A stretch of DNA of 64,000 nucleotides from Betaproteobacteria bacterium SCN2 (GTDB lineage Bacteria; Pseudomonadota; Gammaproteobacteria; Burkholderiales; Thiobacillaceae). The notes under the pieces are model-generated. The model had not been told where the DNA came from and did no database searches. It saw only the letters and a list, made by a program, of their open reading frames with translations. A program made the position numbers and the translations under genes. Below, piece after piece: positions 16,872-24,790 of the stretch. Location: the NCBI GenBank assembly GCA_008923285.1, contig WBSG01000027.1, forward strand, positions 124,001 through 188,000, in the 5' to 3' direction. The first letter of the stretch is position 1. Each line of letters begins with the position of its first letter.

Positions 16872-17204
16872 ATGGGAGTCATGTACAACGGCGAAGAACT
16901 GGAAACCGGCGAAGAGGATTTCCTGCTGGAGCCCGTATACGATGACGAGATCTGCCCGATCCTCGCGGAAAAGGAAAAAATCACCCTGACCGACGACCAC
17001 TGGTTCGTCATCAACTGGCTGCGCGATCAGTACAAGCAGCACGGCCAGACCCCCAACTTCCGCAACATGCTGATCGCGCTCAAGGAAGAAGACGACAGCA
17101 AGGACTGGAAAACCCTGCTCTACACGCTGTTCCCCAACCAGCCCGCTCGCCAGGCCGTGCGCGTCGCCGGCCTGCCCAAGCCTTACGGCAAGGGCGGCTA
17201 CTGA
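16872..17204 (+). CDS. DsrC/TusE-family protein lacking both C-terminal cysteines
   Basis: 110 residues, collinear with DsrC (GEEDFLLEPVYDDEI, DDHWFVINWLRDQYKQHGQT, LYTLFPNQPARQAVRVAGLP). At the two redox positions it has Val96 and Lys107, so the C-terminal arm cannot carry sulfur. The only cysteine, Cys28, is outside the arm. DsrC-like proteins without these cysteines have been proposed to be regulatory or structural. AGGAG lies 8 bases before the ATG. A strong hairpin follows the gene. Confidence 0.9.
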   Translation: MGVMYNGEELETGEEDFLLEPVYDDEICPILAEKEKITLTDDHWFVINWLRDQYKQHGQTPNFRNMLIALKEEDDSKDWKTLLYTLFPNQPARQAVRVAGLPKPYGKGGY

Positions 17205-17231
17205 TCGGCTCGTCACCCGATCCGGGAAACT

Positions 17232-17262
17232 CGCCCGCCGTCTTGCCCCAAGGCGGCGGGCG
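17232..17262 (+). terminator. Strong hairpin after the cysteine-less dsrC-like gene
   Basis: A 14-bp stem (CGCCCGCCGTCTTG with CAAGGCGGCGGGCG, one G-U pair) closes a 3-base CCC loop and is followed by ATTTCTTTCT. It should terminate or attenuate transcription between the first three genes and the rhodanese gene, which starts 28 bases further on. Confidence 0.65.
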
Positions 17263-17289
17263 ATTTCTTTCTGAAGCAGACAGGAACAC

Positions 17290-18141
17290 ATGAGCTACAC
17301 CACACTGATTTCCACGCAGGAACTGGCCACCCATCTGGGCGATCCCAACTGGGTCATTTTCGACTGCCGGTTCACGCTGACCGACCCCGAAGGCGGACGT
17401 CAGGCTTACGAAGCTGGACACATTCCGGGCGCGCGCTACGTGCATCTGGACAACGATCTGTGCAGCCCGATGGGCGAGAAGACCGGGCGCCATCCCCTGC
17501 CTGATCCCAGGATGCTGACGGAAAAACTGTGCAAATGGGGCGTGGGCATCAATCGTCAGGTCGTGGTCTACGATGACAGCTTCGGCTCCATCGCCGCACG
17601 CATGTGGTGGCTGTTGCGCTGGCTCGGCCACCCGGACGTGGCGTTGCTGGACGGCGGCTACCCCAAGTGGACGCGCGAAAAGCGCCCGATCGCCAAGGAA
17701 GCGCCCGTGGACATCCACAGCGCATCCTGCGCCTGCCTGCCCGAACGCAGCCAGTGGACCTCCGCCGAGGAGGTCATGCAGGCCATGCACGAAAACGCCA
17801 GCCGCCTGATCGATGCGCGCCCCGACCGCCGCTTTACCGGCGAATACGAACCCTTCGACCCGGTGCCTGGTCATATCCCGGGGTCGGTCAACTGGCCGTT
17901 CGAGGAAAACCTCGACATCGACGGCACCATGCTGCCGCCGGAAGCCTTGCGCGAACAATACCAGGCGCTGCTGCACGGCGCCGCGCCGCACGAAATCATT
18001 CATCTGTGCGGCTCCGGCGTCACCGCCTGCCTCAACGTGCTGGCCATGGAAGCGGCCGGCCTGCCGGGTTCGCGGCTTTACCCCGGGTCCTGGAGCGAAT
18101 GGATCACCGATCCCTCGCGTCCGATTGCCACAGGAGAATGA
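17290..18141 (+). CDS. Two-domain rhodanese (3-mercaptopyruvate/thiosulfate sulfurtransferase)
   Basis: 283 residues with two rhodanese domains. The N-terminal one is inactive, with the usual interface motifs (AYEAGHIPGARYVHLD, GVGINRQVVVYDD). The C-terminal one has the catalytic Cys240 in the loop HLCGSGVTAC; the CGSGVTA form is the type found in mercaptopyruvate sulfurtransferases such as SseA. It would move sulfane sulfur to thiol acceptors in the cytoplasm. The stop at 18139-18141 is one base before the next ATG, so it is coupled to the following gene. Confidence 0.92.
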   Translation: MSYTTLISTQELATHLGDPNWVIFDCRFTLTDPEGGRQAYEAGHIPGARYVHLDNDLCSPMGEKTGRHPLPDPRMLTEKLCKWGVGINRQVVVYDDSFGSIAARMWWLLRWLGHPDVALLDGGYPKWTREKRPIAKEAPVDIHSASCACLPERSQWTSAEEVMQAMHENASRLIDARPDRRFTGEYEPFDPVPGHIPGSVNWPFEENLDIDGTMLPPEALREQYQALLHGAAPHEIIHLCGSGVTACLNVLAMEAAGLPGSRLYPGSWSEWITDPSRPIATGE

Positions 18142-18142
18142 C

Positions 18143-18718
18143 ATGAGCGGCATACGCGTAAAAACTTCATGGTTTCGCGAAGGCGAGGATGGCCACGGCC
18201 CCGAGGAACAGGCCTCGGCCTTCGCCGTGACCATCTGGAAACTGGCGGACAAGGCGGTCATCAACCTGTCCAACGCCGACTATGACATCATCACCCCGCA
18301 GCGCGGCTTCACCCTGCTGGCCGAACTCATCGCCTACATGGTGCACACGGTCGACCGCATGGTGCATGGACGCATCGTCGACGAGGAACGCGCCGAACTC
18401 GTCGGCGCCCTGGGCGTGAAAATGGCCGAGATCCTGGAAGACAACATCCACTCCGTCGTCGGCGACCACGACCACCCCTACGTCGAAGCCATCCTCGGCA
18501 AGTTCAACCAGCGCTGGGCCGACTACGCCGAATTCGACTTCGATCCGGAGAATCCCGATTTCGTGGTCAAGCGCTACCTCGCCAACTGCATCCGCGAAGT
18601 GATGGAAGCGCGCGACCAGTCCTGGATTGCCGACCAGATTATCGAGATCGAGGCGCCGGCCTTCATCAGCCCGATCAAGAAACAGATCGAGGCGTTTTAT
18701 CCCAGGCACGAAGGTTGA
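18143..18718 (+). CDS. Conserved-looking hypothetical protein, 191 residues
   Basis: Not recognised. Acidic and largely helical by eye, with a His/Met-containing helix (YMVHTVDRMVHGRIVDEERA) and a histidine-rich turn (VVGDHDHPYVEAIL), which could bind a metal. A later aromatic acidic patch (WADYAEFDFDPENPDF) precedes helices containing the only cysteine (LANCIREVME). There is no signal peptide or membrane segment. It starts one base after the rhodanese stop, after a GGAG site, and overlaps the next gene's TTG start, which places it firmly in the operon. Confidence 0.8.
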   Translation: MSGIRVKTSWFREGEDGHGPEEQASAFAVTIWKLADKAVINLSNADYDIITPQRGFTLLAELIAYMVHTVDRMVHGRIVDEERAELVGALGVKMAEILEDNIHSVVGDHDHPYVEAILGKFNQRWADYAEFDFDPENPDFVVKRYLANCIREVMEARDQSWIADQIIEIEAPAFISPIKKQIEAFYPRHEG

Positions 18719-19605
18719 GCTTGATCCGCCCGGACAGCCCCTTCCATCCCGACAACGGCGCCGCCTACCAGGCCTGGCGCGATGCCAAGCTGCGCGGCTA
18801 TCCGCAGCGCGTCGAAGAACTGGTCGTGAAAGTCGCCGACCCCAAGGCGCTCACCGCAAAAGAACACGCCGCCCTGCTGGAACGCTGCCGCAAGACCAAC
18901 ATGGCGATCTACGCCGGGCCTGACCTCGGCGAAGACAAGGACATCCCGCGTCTGATGGGCCGGCAGTTCGGCCTGGAACGCCTCGACGCCAACCTGATGT
19001 CGGACGAGGACGACATCAGCACCCTGACCGTGGCGGAAAACGGCGAGAAGAAGGGCGATTTCATTCCCTACACCGACCGCCCCATCCGCTGGCACACCGA
19101 CGGCTACTACAACCGCCCCGACCGCCAGATTCTCGGCATGATGCTGCACTGCGCAGCACCCGCAGCGGAAGGCGGCGCCAACGCCCTGCTCGACCACGAA
19201 ATTCTCTACCTGCTGCTGCGCGACGAGAACCCGGCGCACATCCGCGCGCTGATGCAGGAAGATGCCATGTCCATTCCCCCGCGCATGGACGCCAATGGCG
19301 TCGCGCGTGCGGAGGAAACCGGCCCCGTGTTCTCCACGCTGCCCGGCGGCCAGCTGCACCTGCGCTACACGGCGCGCACGCGCTCCATCGCGTGGAAGCA
19401 GGACGCCGCCACGCAGGCCGCGGTTGCCGCCATCGACAAACTGCTGGGCCAGGATCTGCCGTGGAAATTCCAGCACAGGCTGGAAGCCGGCATGGGCCTT
19501 TTGTGCAACAACGTGCTGCATGACCGCACCGGCTTCGTCGACTCGCCCGGGCACAAGCGCATCATGTACCGGGCACGCTATTACGACCGCATCGGCCAGA
19601 CCTGA
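18715..19605 (+). CDS. TauD/TfdA-family Fe(II)/2-oxoglutarate dioxygenase
   Basis: 296 residues from a TTG that overlaps the preceding TGA; a second TTG at 18721 is possible. The iron-binding HxD is in RWHTDGYYN (His127, Asp129). The distal histidine is in NNVLHDRTGF, followed by the conserved RxxxRxR-type end (HKRIMYRARYYDR). Family members hydroxylate small molecules such as taurine, or other substrates. It has no taurine-uptake genes nearby, so the substrate is probably different; the neighbouring ferredoxin-reductase fusion could supply electrons or sense redox state. Confidence 0.88.
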   Translation: MSLIRPDSPFHPDNGAAYQAWRDAKLRGYPQRVEELVVKVADPKALTAKEHAALLERCRKTNMAIYAGPDLGEDKDIPRLMGRQFGLERLDANLMSDEDDISTLTVAENGEKKGDFIPYTDRPIRWHTDGYYNRPDRQILGMMLHCAAPAAEGGANALLDHEILYLLLRDENPAHIRALMQEDAMSIPPRMDANGVARAEETGPVFSTLPGGQLHLRYTARTRSIAWKQDAATQAAVAAIDKLLGQDLPWKFQHRLEAGMGLLCNNVLHDRTGFVDSPGHKRIMYRARYYDRIGQT

Positions 19606-19627
19606 TCCGGAAACCGCGCATACCGCC

Positions 19628-21106
19628 ATGTCCCAGCAGCTCGCCATTTCCCGCGCCGCCAAGCTGATCGGCATTTCGCGCGCGACCCTGCAAAAGCGCA
19701 TCAAGGAGGGGGGGCTGCATTCCTTCGACGGCACCATCTCCACCGAAGAGCTGCTGCAGCTCTACCCCGACCTCAAGCTCGAGGATAGCGGCCTGTTCGA
19801 GCAGACCCGCAGGATCAAGGAAGAAGCCTTCCGCCGCCGCATCATGGACCGCACCCTGCCGGCCAAGGAAGTGCTGGCCGAGCGTCTGTTCGAACAGGGC
19901 ATGGAGCTCAACGATCTCAAACTGCACCTGCAGCACTACCACACCCTGGTGGTCGGTCTGCAAAATCGGATTCGTGAACTGTCGGCAAGCCCGCCCGCAG
20001 CCGAGACTGCACTCGCACAGCTTGATCAGTGGCTGGAAAGCGAGCTGCAGCACGTGCTCGGCCAGGAGCAAAAGCCTGACTCGCTTGAAGTAATGGATGC
20101 TATGCTCAAAGTCATGTCGGCCCACGTCACCTTGCAGCCCTCCGGCCGGGATTTCTTCGTCGAGGGCAACGATACCCTGCTCGAAGCCGCGCTGAAGGCA
20201 GGGCTGGCGCTCAATTACGGCTGCAGCAGCGGCAATTGCGGCCTGTGCAAGGCACGCGTCATTTCCGGCCAGGTCATGAAGACCAGGCATTACGATTACG
20301 TCCTGTCCGACCCGGAAAAACAGCAGGGCTATACCCTGATGTGCAGCCACACGGCGGTGAGCGACGTGGTGCTGGAAGCGCTCGAGGCCAAATCCGCCAC
20401 TGACATTCCCAAGCAGCAGTTGACCGCGCGCGTCAAATCCGTGACGCATCTGAGCGAAGACATGATGCTGCTGCACCTGCAGACGCCGCGCAGCCACCGC
20501 CTGCGCTTCCTCGCCGGGCAGAGCGCCACGCTGGGCCATGCATCGGCCGGCTCGGCGGAATTCCCCATCGCCAGTTGCCCCTGCAACGACCGCGACCTGC
20601 AGTTCCATGTCGAGCGCGGACTCGGCGGCGCCTTCGGCGAACGGGTGTGGAACGGCCTGAAGGCCGGCGAAAATGTCACGGTCTATGGTCCGTGGGGCGA
20701 CTACCTCCTCAACGAGGACACCCAGAACGACGTGATCTTCGTCGCCTTCGACCGCGGCTTCGCGCCCATCAAGAGCTTGCTCGAACACAGCATGGCGCGC
20801 GAGTCGAACGAAGAAATGGGCCTGGTATGGGGCGCGTCATCCCCGGACGGCCACTACATGAACAACCTGTGCCGCGCCTGGGCCGATGCTCTCGAGAACT
20901 TCCATTACCTGCCGGTTTCCATGGCCAACCGCGATTCGACCGGGGCCGCCGTCGCCGGCGTGGTGGAAAAGCTGCTGGCCGATTTCCCCGGGGCACGCCA
21001 GGCGGATGTCTATCTGGCCGGACCTGAAATCTACCTCACGCCTGCCGTCGAGCAACTCGTCGCGGCAGGATTCCAGAAATCCCGACTCACCGCCATGGCG
21101 GTGTAA
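19628..21106 (+). CDS. HTH-coiled-coil-2Fe-2S-reductase fusion protein
   Basis: 492 residues. Residues 5-45 form a small helix-turn-helix (SRAAKLIGISRATLQKRI). Residues ~55-145 are helical and charged, probably a coiled coil. Residues ~165-255 are a plant-type ferredoxin domain with cluster ligands Cys199, Cys204, Cys207 and Cys239 (CSSGNCGLC and LMCSH). The rest is a ferredoxin-NADP reductase-like module. In that module the flavin motif R-x-Y-S appears as EFPIAS, without the arginine, and the usual GTGxAP nucleotide motif as DRGFAP. It may be a redox-sensing regulator or a reductase with altered cofactor use. It follows the oxygenase by 22 bases. Confidence 0.85.
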   Translation: MSQQLAISRAAKLIGISRATLQKRIKEGGLHSFDGTISTEELLQLYPDLKLEDSGLFEQTRRIKEEAFRRRIMDRTLPAKEVLAERLFEQGMELNDLKLHLQHYHTLVVGLQNRIRELSASPPAAETALAQLDQWLESELQHVLGQEQKPDSLEVMDAMLKVMSAHVTLQPSGRDFFVEGNDTLLEAALKAGLALNYGCSSGNCGLCKARVISGQVMKTRHYDYVLSDPEKQQGYTLMCSHTAVSDVVLEALEAKSATDIPKQQLTARVKSVTHLSEDMMLLHLQTPRSHRLRFLAGQSATLGHASAGSAEFPIASCPCNDRDLQFHVERGLGGAFGERVWNGLKAGENVTVYGPWGDYLLNEDTQNDVIFVAFDRGFAPIKSLLEHSMARESNEEMGLVWGASSPDGHYMNNLCRAWADALENFHYLPVSMANRDSTGAAVAGVVEKLLADFPGARQADVYLAGPEIYLTPAVEQLVAAGFQKSRLTAMAV

Positions 21107-21127
21107 ACCAAACTTGAAGGAACCGAC

Positions 21128-21436
21128 ATGTCAGACGACAAAACCAAAGAACTCGCCGCCAAGGAAATGAGCGTCGAGCAACGCATCCTGCGCGCCATGC
21201 GCAAGACCCTGGCCAGCGTGGTGCGCGACGCCACGCCGCGTCCCGGGACCTCGGGCTTTCTGTCCGACGATACCGTGGAGCAGATCAAGTCCTGCTTCGA
21301 ACTGATCGCCACGCGCGAACGCGAACTGGGCGACGCGCTGGGCCTTGCCGAATCCCGGCCGGTTTACCCGGATCAGGAGCAAGGCGCCAAGCCCGTCCAG
21401 ATCACCCGCAAGAAGACCGACAGCACCACGCACTGA
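21128..21436 (+). CDS. Hypothetical protein, 102 residues, last gene of the Cas6-like operon
   Basis: Not recognised. Begins MSDDKTKELAAKEMSVEQRI, then a short amphipathic helix (LRAMRKTLASVVRDATPRPG), an acidic central helix with the only cysteine (EQIKSCFELIATRERELGDA) and a basic tail (ITRKKTDSTTH). No signal peptide or membrane span. It follows the fusion gene by 21 bases with AAGGAA before its ATG, and its stop codon forms part of a hairpin shared with the convergent gene. Confidence 0.75.
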   Translation: MSDDKTKELAAKEMSVEQRILRAMRKTLASVVRDATPRPGTSGFLSDDTVEQIKSCFELIATRERELGDALGLAESRPVYPDQEQGAKPVQITRKKTDSTTH

Positions 21437-21453
21437 ACGCCGATTCGCGTTCA
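21434..21453. terminator. Convergent hairpin formed by two stop codons
   Basis: TGAACGC and GCGTTCA pair perfectly around a 6-base loop. The stop codon of the plus-strand gene starts one arm and the stop of the minus-strand gene ends the other. There is no T tract; weak bidirectional termination is possible. Confidence 0.4.
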
Positions 21454-22944
21454 GGCCGCCTCGCGCGAAAGCACGTCGAACTCGACTCTCAGCCAGGATT
21501 CGTGGGTCTCGACCACGCTGCCAAGCCTGAGGTGGTAACGCGTACCGTCGTCCTGGCGCAAAAGCAGTTCGCCGCCGGCCTGGTATGCCGTCTGCGGCAG
21601 CAGCAGGTTGCTGGTCGCGCCCTGGCTGGCGCTGGCCAGGGGCAGGAAAAGCGCTGATGCCGTTTCCCTGCCCGAACCGGCTTTTTCCCATTCCACCTCC
21701 ACACGCTTGGGATATCGGGAAAGCACTTCGGTGCCGAGCAGCCAGTGCATGCCTTCGGCCGCCTCCCAGCGCGCCGCGAGAATCTGCCAGGTAGCCCGGC
21801 CGTCCTCCCGGTCGACCGCAAGCAGACTGCCTGGCTCGATGGCGCGCTCGTCGTTCAGCACGAAGCCGATGCCCTTGCCGCTTTCATCCCGCAGGGTGAT
21901 GAATTCGCAAGGCGGCGGAATGCGTCCGTGCTGCTCGAACAGGGCAAACACCTGCTCCGCGCCGAAGACGGCGCGCACCTCGCCAAAGCGCGGCCTGCGC
22001 GGGACGCCCCGGATGGCCCCGGCGCGACCGATCACCTTGGCCAGTTTTCTGCACACCACGGACTGCGGCGAATCCGGCACCCGGCTTGCGCGCTGCTCGA
22101 ATGCCTGGATGACGCCGTGAAAATCGAGATAGCGCAATCGCCCGCCCGGCACCCAGCGGTCATCGATTCTTTCTGGTCCGCCTGTCGCAGTAAGATCGAC
22201 CATGTGCGAATGCCGGCCATGCCGCAGTCCCGATTCCGGCACCGGCAGTTCGGGAATTTCATCCAGCAATTCCAGCGCGGTGCGGATTTCCGCCGCATCG
22301 AACGCATAAGGGTTGGCAAGATCGAACAACAGCGTCATGACGTACTCGCGCGCGCTGCTGGTTTCGCGGCCCCCGATGCTCACCTTGTCGAGCACCATGC
22401 CGGCGCTTTCCACCGCGCGGTAGATCTTGTGCAGTCTGCGCCAGGCCGATTCCGCAGGACGGCGGCCGCGAAGAAATTCCCAGCGCATGGCCAGCGAAAA
22501 ATAGCGCAGGCTCCTGGCGGCTATCTGCGGCGCCAGCGCCAGCAGCTTCTCTGACTCTACATTGCTCCTCAACACGATGTTGAGGAAAGGCAGATAGGCG
22601 ACGATCATCTGGTCCCAGAACAGATGGCATTCACGCCACAGGGCTTGCCGTGCGGCGTCGTTTCTCTCGTGGCTTTCGAGAAACTGCTCCACCAGCCTCG
22701 CCTGCAGCGGCAAGCCGGCCTCCTCGATCAGCAGCAGCACCCTGACACGGGTCAGTGCGTCGCCGCGAGTGTCGCCGTTGTATCGCTCCAGACCCTCCAC
22801 CAGCGCATGGTGCCTGTCGTATTCGGAAACGCCGGGCAAGTCGTTCAGCCATTTTCGCGTCGCCTTCACCGAAACGAAGGGCGTGCTGCGCCGACGTTCA
22901 CTCCTGCCCGTCAGCGATCTGATTTTTTCCAATAAGCCAAGCAT
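21451..22944 (-). CDS. Hypothetical protein, about 497 residues
   Basis: Not recognised. The ATG at 22944 (MLGLLEKIRSLTGRSERRRS) is chosen over an upstream TTG. A long helical N-terminal half with many Arg/Leu/Trp precedes a C-terminal part of beta character (PPCEFITLRDESGKGIGFVL, GSLLAVDREDGRATWQILA) and a final strand-rich domain that might be PilZ-like, from spacing only (ASASQGATSNLLLP, YHLRLGSVVETHESWLRVEF). No signal peptide or membrane span. It converges on the Cas6-like operon and is divergent from tRNA-Ser. Confidence 0.75.
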   Translation of the reverse strand: MLGLLEKIRSLTGRSERRRSTPFVSVKATRKWLNDLPGVSEYDRHHALVEGLERYNGDTRGDALTRVRVLLLIEEAGLPLQARLVEQFLESHERNDAARQALWRECHLFWDQMIVAYLPFLNIVLRSNVESEKLLALAPQIAARSLRYFSLAMRWEFLRGRRPAESAWRRLHKIYRAVESAGMVLDKVSIGGRETSSAREYVMTLLFDLANPYAFDAAEIRTALELLDEIPELPVPESGLRHGRHSHMVDLTATGGPERIDDRWVPGGRLRYLDFHGVIQAFEQRASRVPDSPQSVVCRKLAKVIGRAGAIRGVPRRPRFGEVRAVFGAEQVFALFEQHGRIPPPCEFITLRDESGKGIGFVLNDERAIEPGSLLAVDREDGRATWQILAARWEAAEGMHWLLGTEVLSRYPKRVEVEWEKAGSGRETASALFLPLASASQGATSNLLLPQTAYQAGGELLLRQDDGTRYHLRLGSVVETHESWLRVEFDVLSREAA

Positions 22945-23374
22945 TACGCTATGCGAACCGATTTCCTGTTTTGACCATGCGGGCGCAGGCAGCGGCAATC
23001 GACGCGGATGCCGACTATCCGTACAATACGCACCCGAGTTACACGGATATTATCCCACCCGGCTGCAGGCGGCGCCCGGAACAGCTGCATTACGGATACA
23101 AACGCGGCGCACTGAAATTTTTTCCGCCCTGCGGGGCAATGCCGCCGGATGATCATGTCTTTCCAGGCGCTTGCCCACCGGGCGGAGGCCGAGCTTCAGC
23201 CTGGTAATGACCAGAAACCGGCAAACTTGAATTATCTGGAAGCGTGGCAGAGTGGTTGAATGCACCGGTCTTGGCGCCAAGGAGCGGAGTGACTGCGCTA
23301 GTGCAGGCTAACTTGCGAAGCAAGTTAAGGGCGACAGCCCGGCCGGAACTAAAACCGGCAAACTTGAATTATTT
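22945..23374 (+). repeat. Gene-free region with a partial duplicate of the tRNA-Ser gene
   Basis: Bases 23215-23273 repeat 23352-23410 with one mismatch, an offset of 137. The copied segment covers the leader (AAACCGGCAAACTTGAATTA) and the tRNA 5' half up to the first base of the anticodon. After that, copy 1 runs into unrelated sequence containing CTTGGCGCCAAG and a perfect hairpin AACTTGC-GAA-GCAAGTT (about 23310-23326). I see no coding gene in the remaining region. Confidence 0.75.
23241..23273 (+). pseudogene. Truncated tRNA-Ser (5' half only)
   Basis: About 35 bases match the acceptor 5' strand, D arm and 5' anticodon stem of the intact tRNA-Ser that begins at 23375. The anticodon loop onward is replaced by other sequence, so no mature tRNA can form. 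Confidence 0.7.
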
Positions 23375-23464
23375 GGAAGCGTGGCAGAGTGGTTGAATGC
23401 ACCGGTCTTGAAAACCGGCAATGACGCAAGTCATTCGTGAGTTCGAATCTCACCGCTTCCGCCA
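23375..23464 (+). tRNA. tRNA-Ser (anticodon TGA)
   Basis: A 90-nt class II tRNA with the CCA end encoded. The acceptor GGAAGCG pairs with CGCTTCC. The anticodon TGA at 23409-23411 sits in a loop between CCGGT and ACCGG. A long variable arm (AATGACGCAAGTCATT) and the T arm with GTTCGAATC are clear. It reads UCA-type serine codons. Confidence 0.96.
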
Positions 23465-23555
23465 GTCTTCGGCTTGCCGACGGATTCGGCACAGCCATCC
23501 GCCCCCAAGCGCCGCAAGTGGTGAGAGAATCCGGCTGTTTCCTTCTGTCCGCAAA

Positions 23556-24413
23556 ATGTCGACTCAATCCACGCTCACCCCCGCCAACCACGACCGCGAC
23601 AGCGCGGACAAGACCTATGTCTATCCCGTGGTGTCACGACGGGCGGGCGGCGTATCGGTCGGCATCAACCTCAATCCCAACAATGCCTGCAACTGGGCCT
23701 GCATCTACTGCCAGGTGCCCAACCTCGGCCGCGGCGCGGCACCGCCGGTCGACCTGGGCCTTCTGGAAACCGAACTGCGCGCGATGCTGAAGGACATCCT
23801 GCACGGCGACTTCATGCAGACCCGCGTGCCGGAAGGCGCGCGGCGGCTGAACGACATCGCGCTCTCCGGCAACGGCGAGCCGACCAGCGCCCGGGAATTC
23901 CCGCAGGTGATCGACCTCGTCGGCCGGGTCATGTCCGACTTCGGCCTCATCGGCAGGATCAAGCTGGTGCTCATCACCAACGGCAGCCTGGCCGACCGTC
24001 CGCGGGTGCAGCAAGGATTGAAAAAGATGGCCGCGCTCAACGGCGAGGTCTGGTTCAAGCTGGACAGCGGCACAGCTGGCGGACTGCGCCGTGTCAACCA
24101 GACCCGCACCTCCCCGGAAAAACATTTCGAGCGGCTGAAGCTTGCCGCCGCGCTGTGCCCGACCTGGCTGCAGAGCTGCGTGTTCGCGCTCGACGGCAGT
24201 CCGCCCGATGCGGCCGAACAAGCCGCCTACCTGGACGTCATCCGCCGCATCCATCAGGAGCGTATCCCCGTGCAGGGGGTGCTGCTGTATGGCCTGGCGC
24301 GCCCTTCGCTGCAGCCATCGGCGCCGCGCCTGGCCGCGTTGCCGGCGGCCTGGATGGAAAACTGGGCGGAGGCTATCCGCGAAGCAGGATTACCCGTTAA
24401 ATTGACGCCATGA
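23556..24413 (+). CDS. Radical SAM protein
   Basis: 285 residues from the ATG at 23556 (MSTQSTLTPANHD). The cluster motif is CNWACIYCQ (CxxxCxxC, about residues 45-52), placed after VGINLNPNNA. A glycine motif (SGNGEPTSA) and LVLITNGSLAD follow, typical of the TIM-barrel SAM-binding region. No extra iron-sulfur cysteines stand out. Substrate unknown. Its stop overlaps the acpS start as ATGA, suggesting co-transcription with acpS-nagZ. Confidence 0.88.
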   Translation: MSTQSTLTPANHDRDSADKTYVYPVVSRRAGGVSVGINLNPNNACNWACIYCQVPNLGRGAAPPVDLGLLETELRAMLKDILHGDFMQTRVPEGARRLNDIALSGNGEPTSAREFPQVIDLVGRVMSDFGLIGRIKLVLITNGSLADRPRVQQGLKKMAALNGEVWFKLDSGTAGGLRRVNQTRTSPEKHFERLKLAAALCPTWLQSCVFALDGSPPDAAEQAAYLDVIRRIHQERIPVQGVLLYGLARPSLQPSAPRLAALPAAWMENWAEAIREAGLPVKLTP

Positions 24414-24790
24414 TCTACGGAATCGGTGTCGACCTGGTGAAAGTGTCGCGGCTGGAACAGGGCCTGGCGCGCTTCGGCGAACATTACGCCGACCGCCTGC
24501 TCGCGCCCGAGGAACACCAGGAATTCTTCTCGGCAAGCGACCCTGCGCGCTTTCTCGCCAAGCGTTTCGCCGCCAAGGAAGCGTTCGCCAAGGCTGCCGG
24601 CACCGGCTTGCGTCACCCCCTACATCTGCGCGGCATTGCCGTCACCCACAGCGAACTCGGCCAGCCCGGTCTCCGTTTTGACGGCGAACTGGGCGACTGG
24701 CTGCGCCAGCGCGGCATCGCAGCCAGCCATCTTTCACTCAGCGATGAGCAGGACTATGTCATCGCCTATGTCGTGCTGGAGCAGGTCTGA
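24410..24790 (+). CDS. acpS: Holo-[acyl-carrier-protein] synthase
   Basis: 126 residues of the AcpS phosphopantetheinyl transferase family: [19 protein letters not shown] at the N-terminus with the metal-binding GxD, and the second motif [20 protein letters not shown]. It transfers 4'-phosphopantetheine from CoA to apo-ACP. Normal length. It overlaps its neighbours on both sides by 1-4 bases. Confidence 0.95.
   Translation: MIYGIGVDLVKVSRLEQGLARFGEHYADRLLAPEEHQEFFSASDPARFLAKRFAAKEAFAKAAGTGLRHPLHLRGIAVTHSELGQPGLRFDGELGDWLRQRGIAASHLSLSDEQDYVIAYVVLEQV

Noticed and set aside
17290-18141. Rhodanese as a frameshifted pair of genes because other frames are also open
   Set aside because: Both rhodanese domains and the catalytic loop are in one frame; the other frames are GC shadows.
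15547-23374. CRISPR array near the Cas6-like gene
   Set aside because: Searched by eye for regularly spaced direct repeats of 23-40 bases; only isolated palindromes and one 59-bp tRNA duplication were found.
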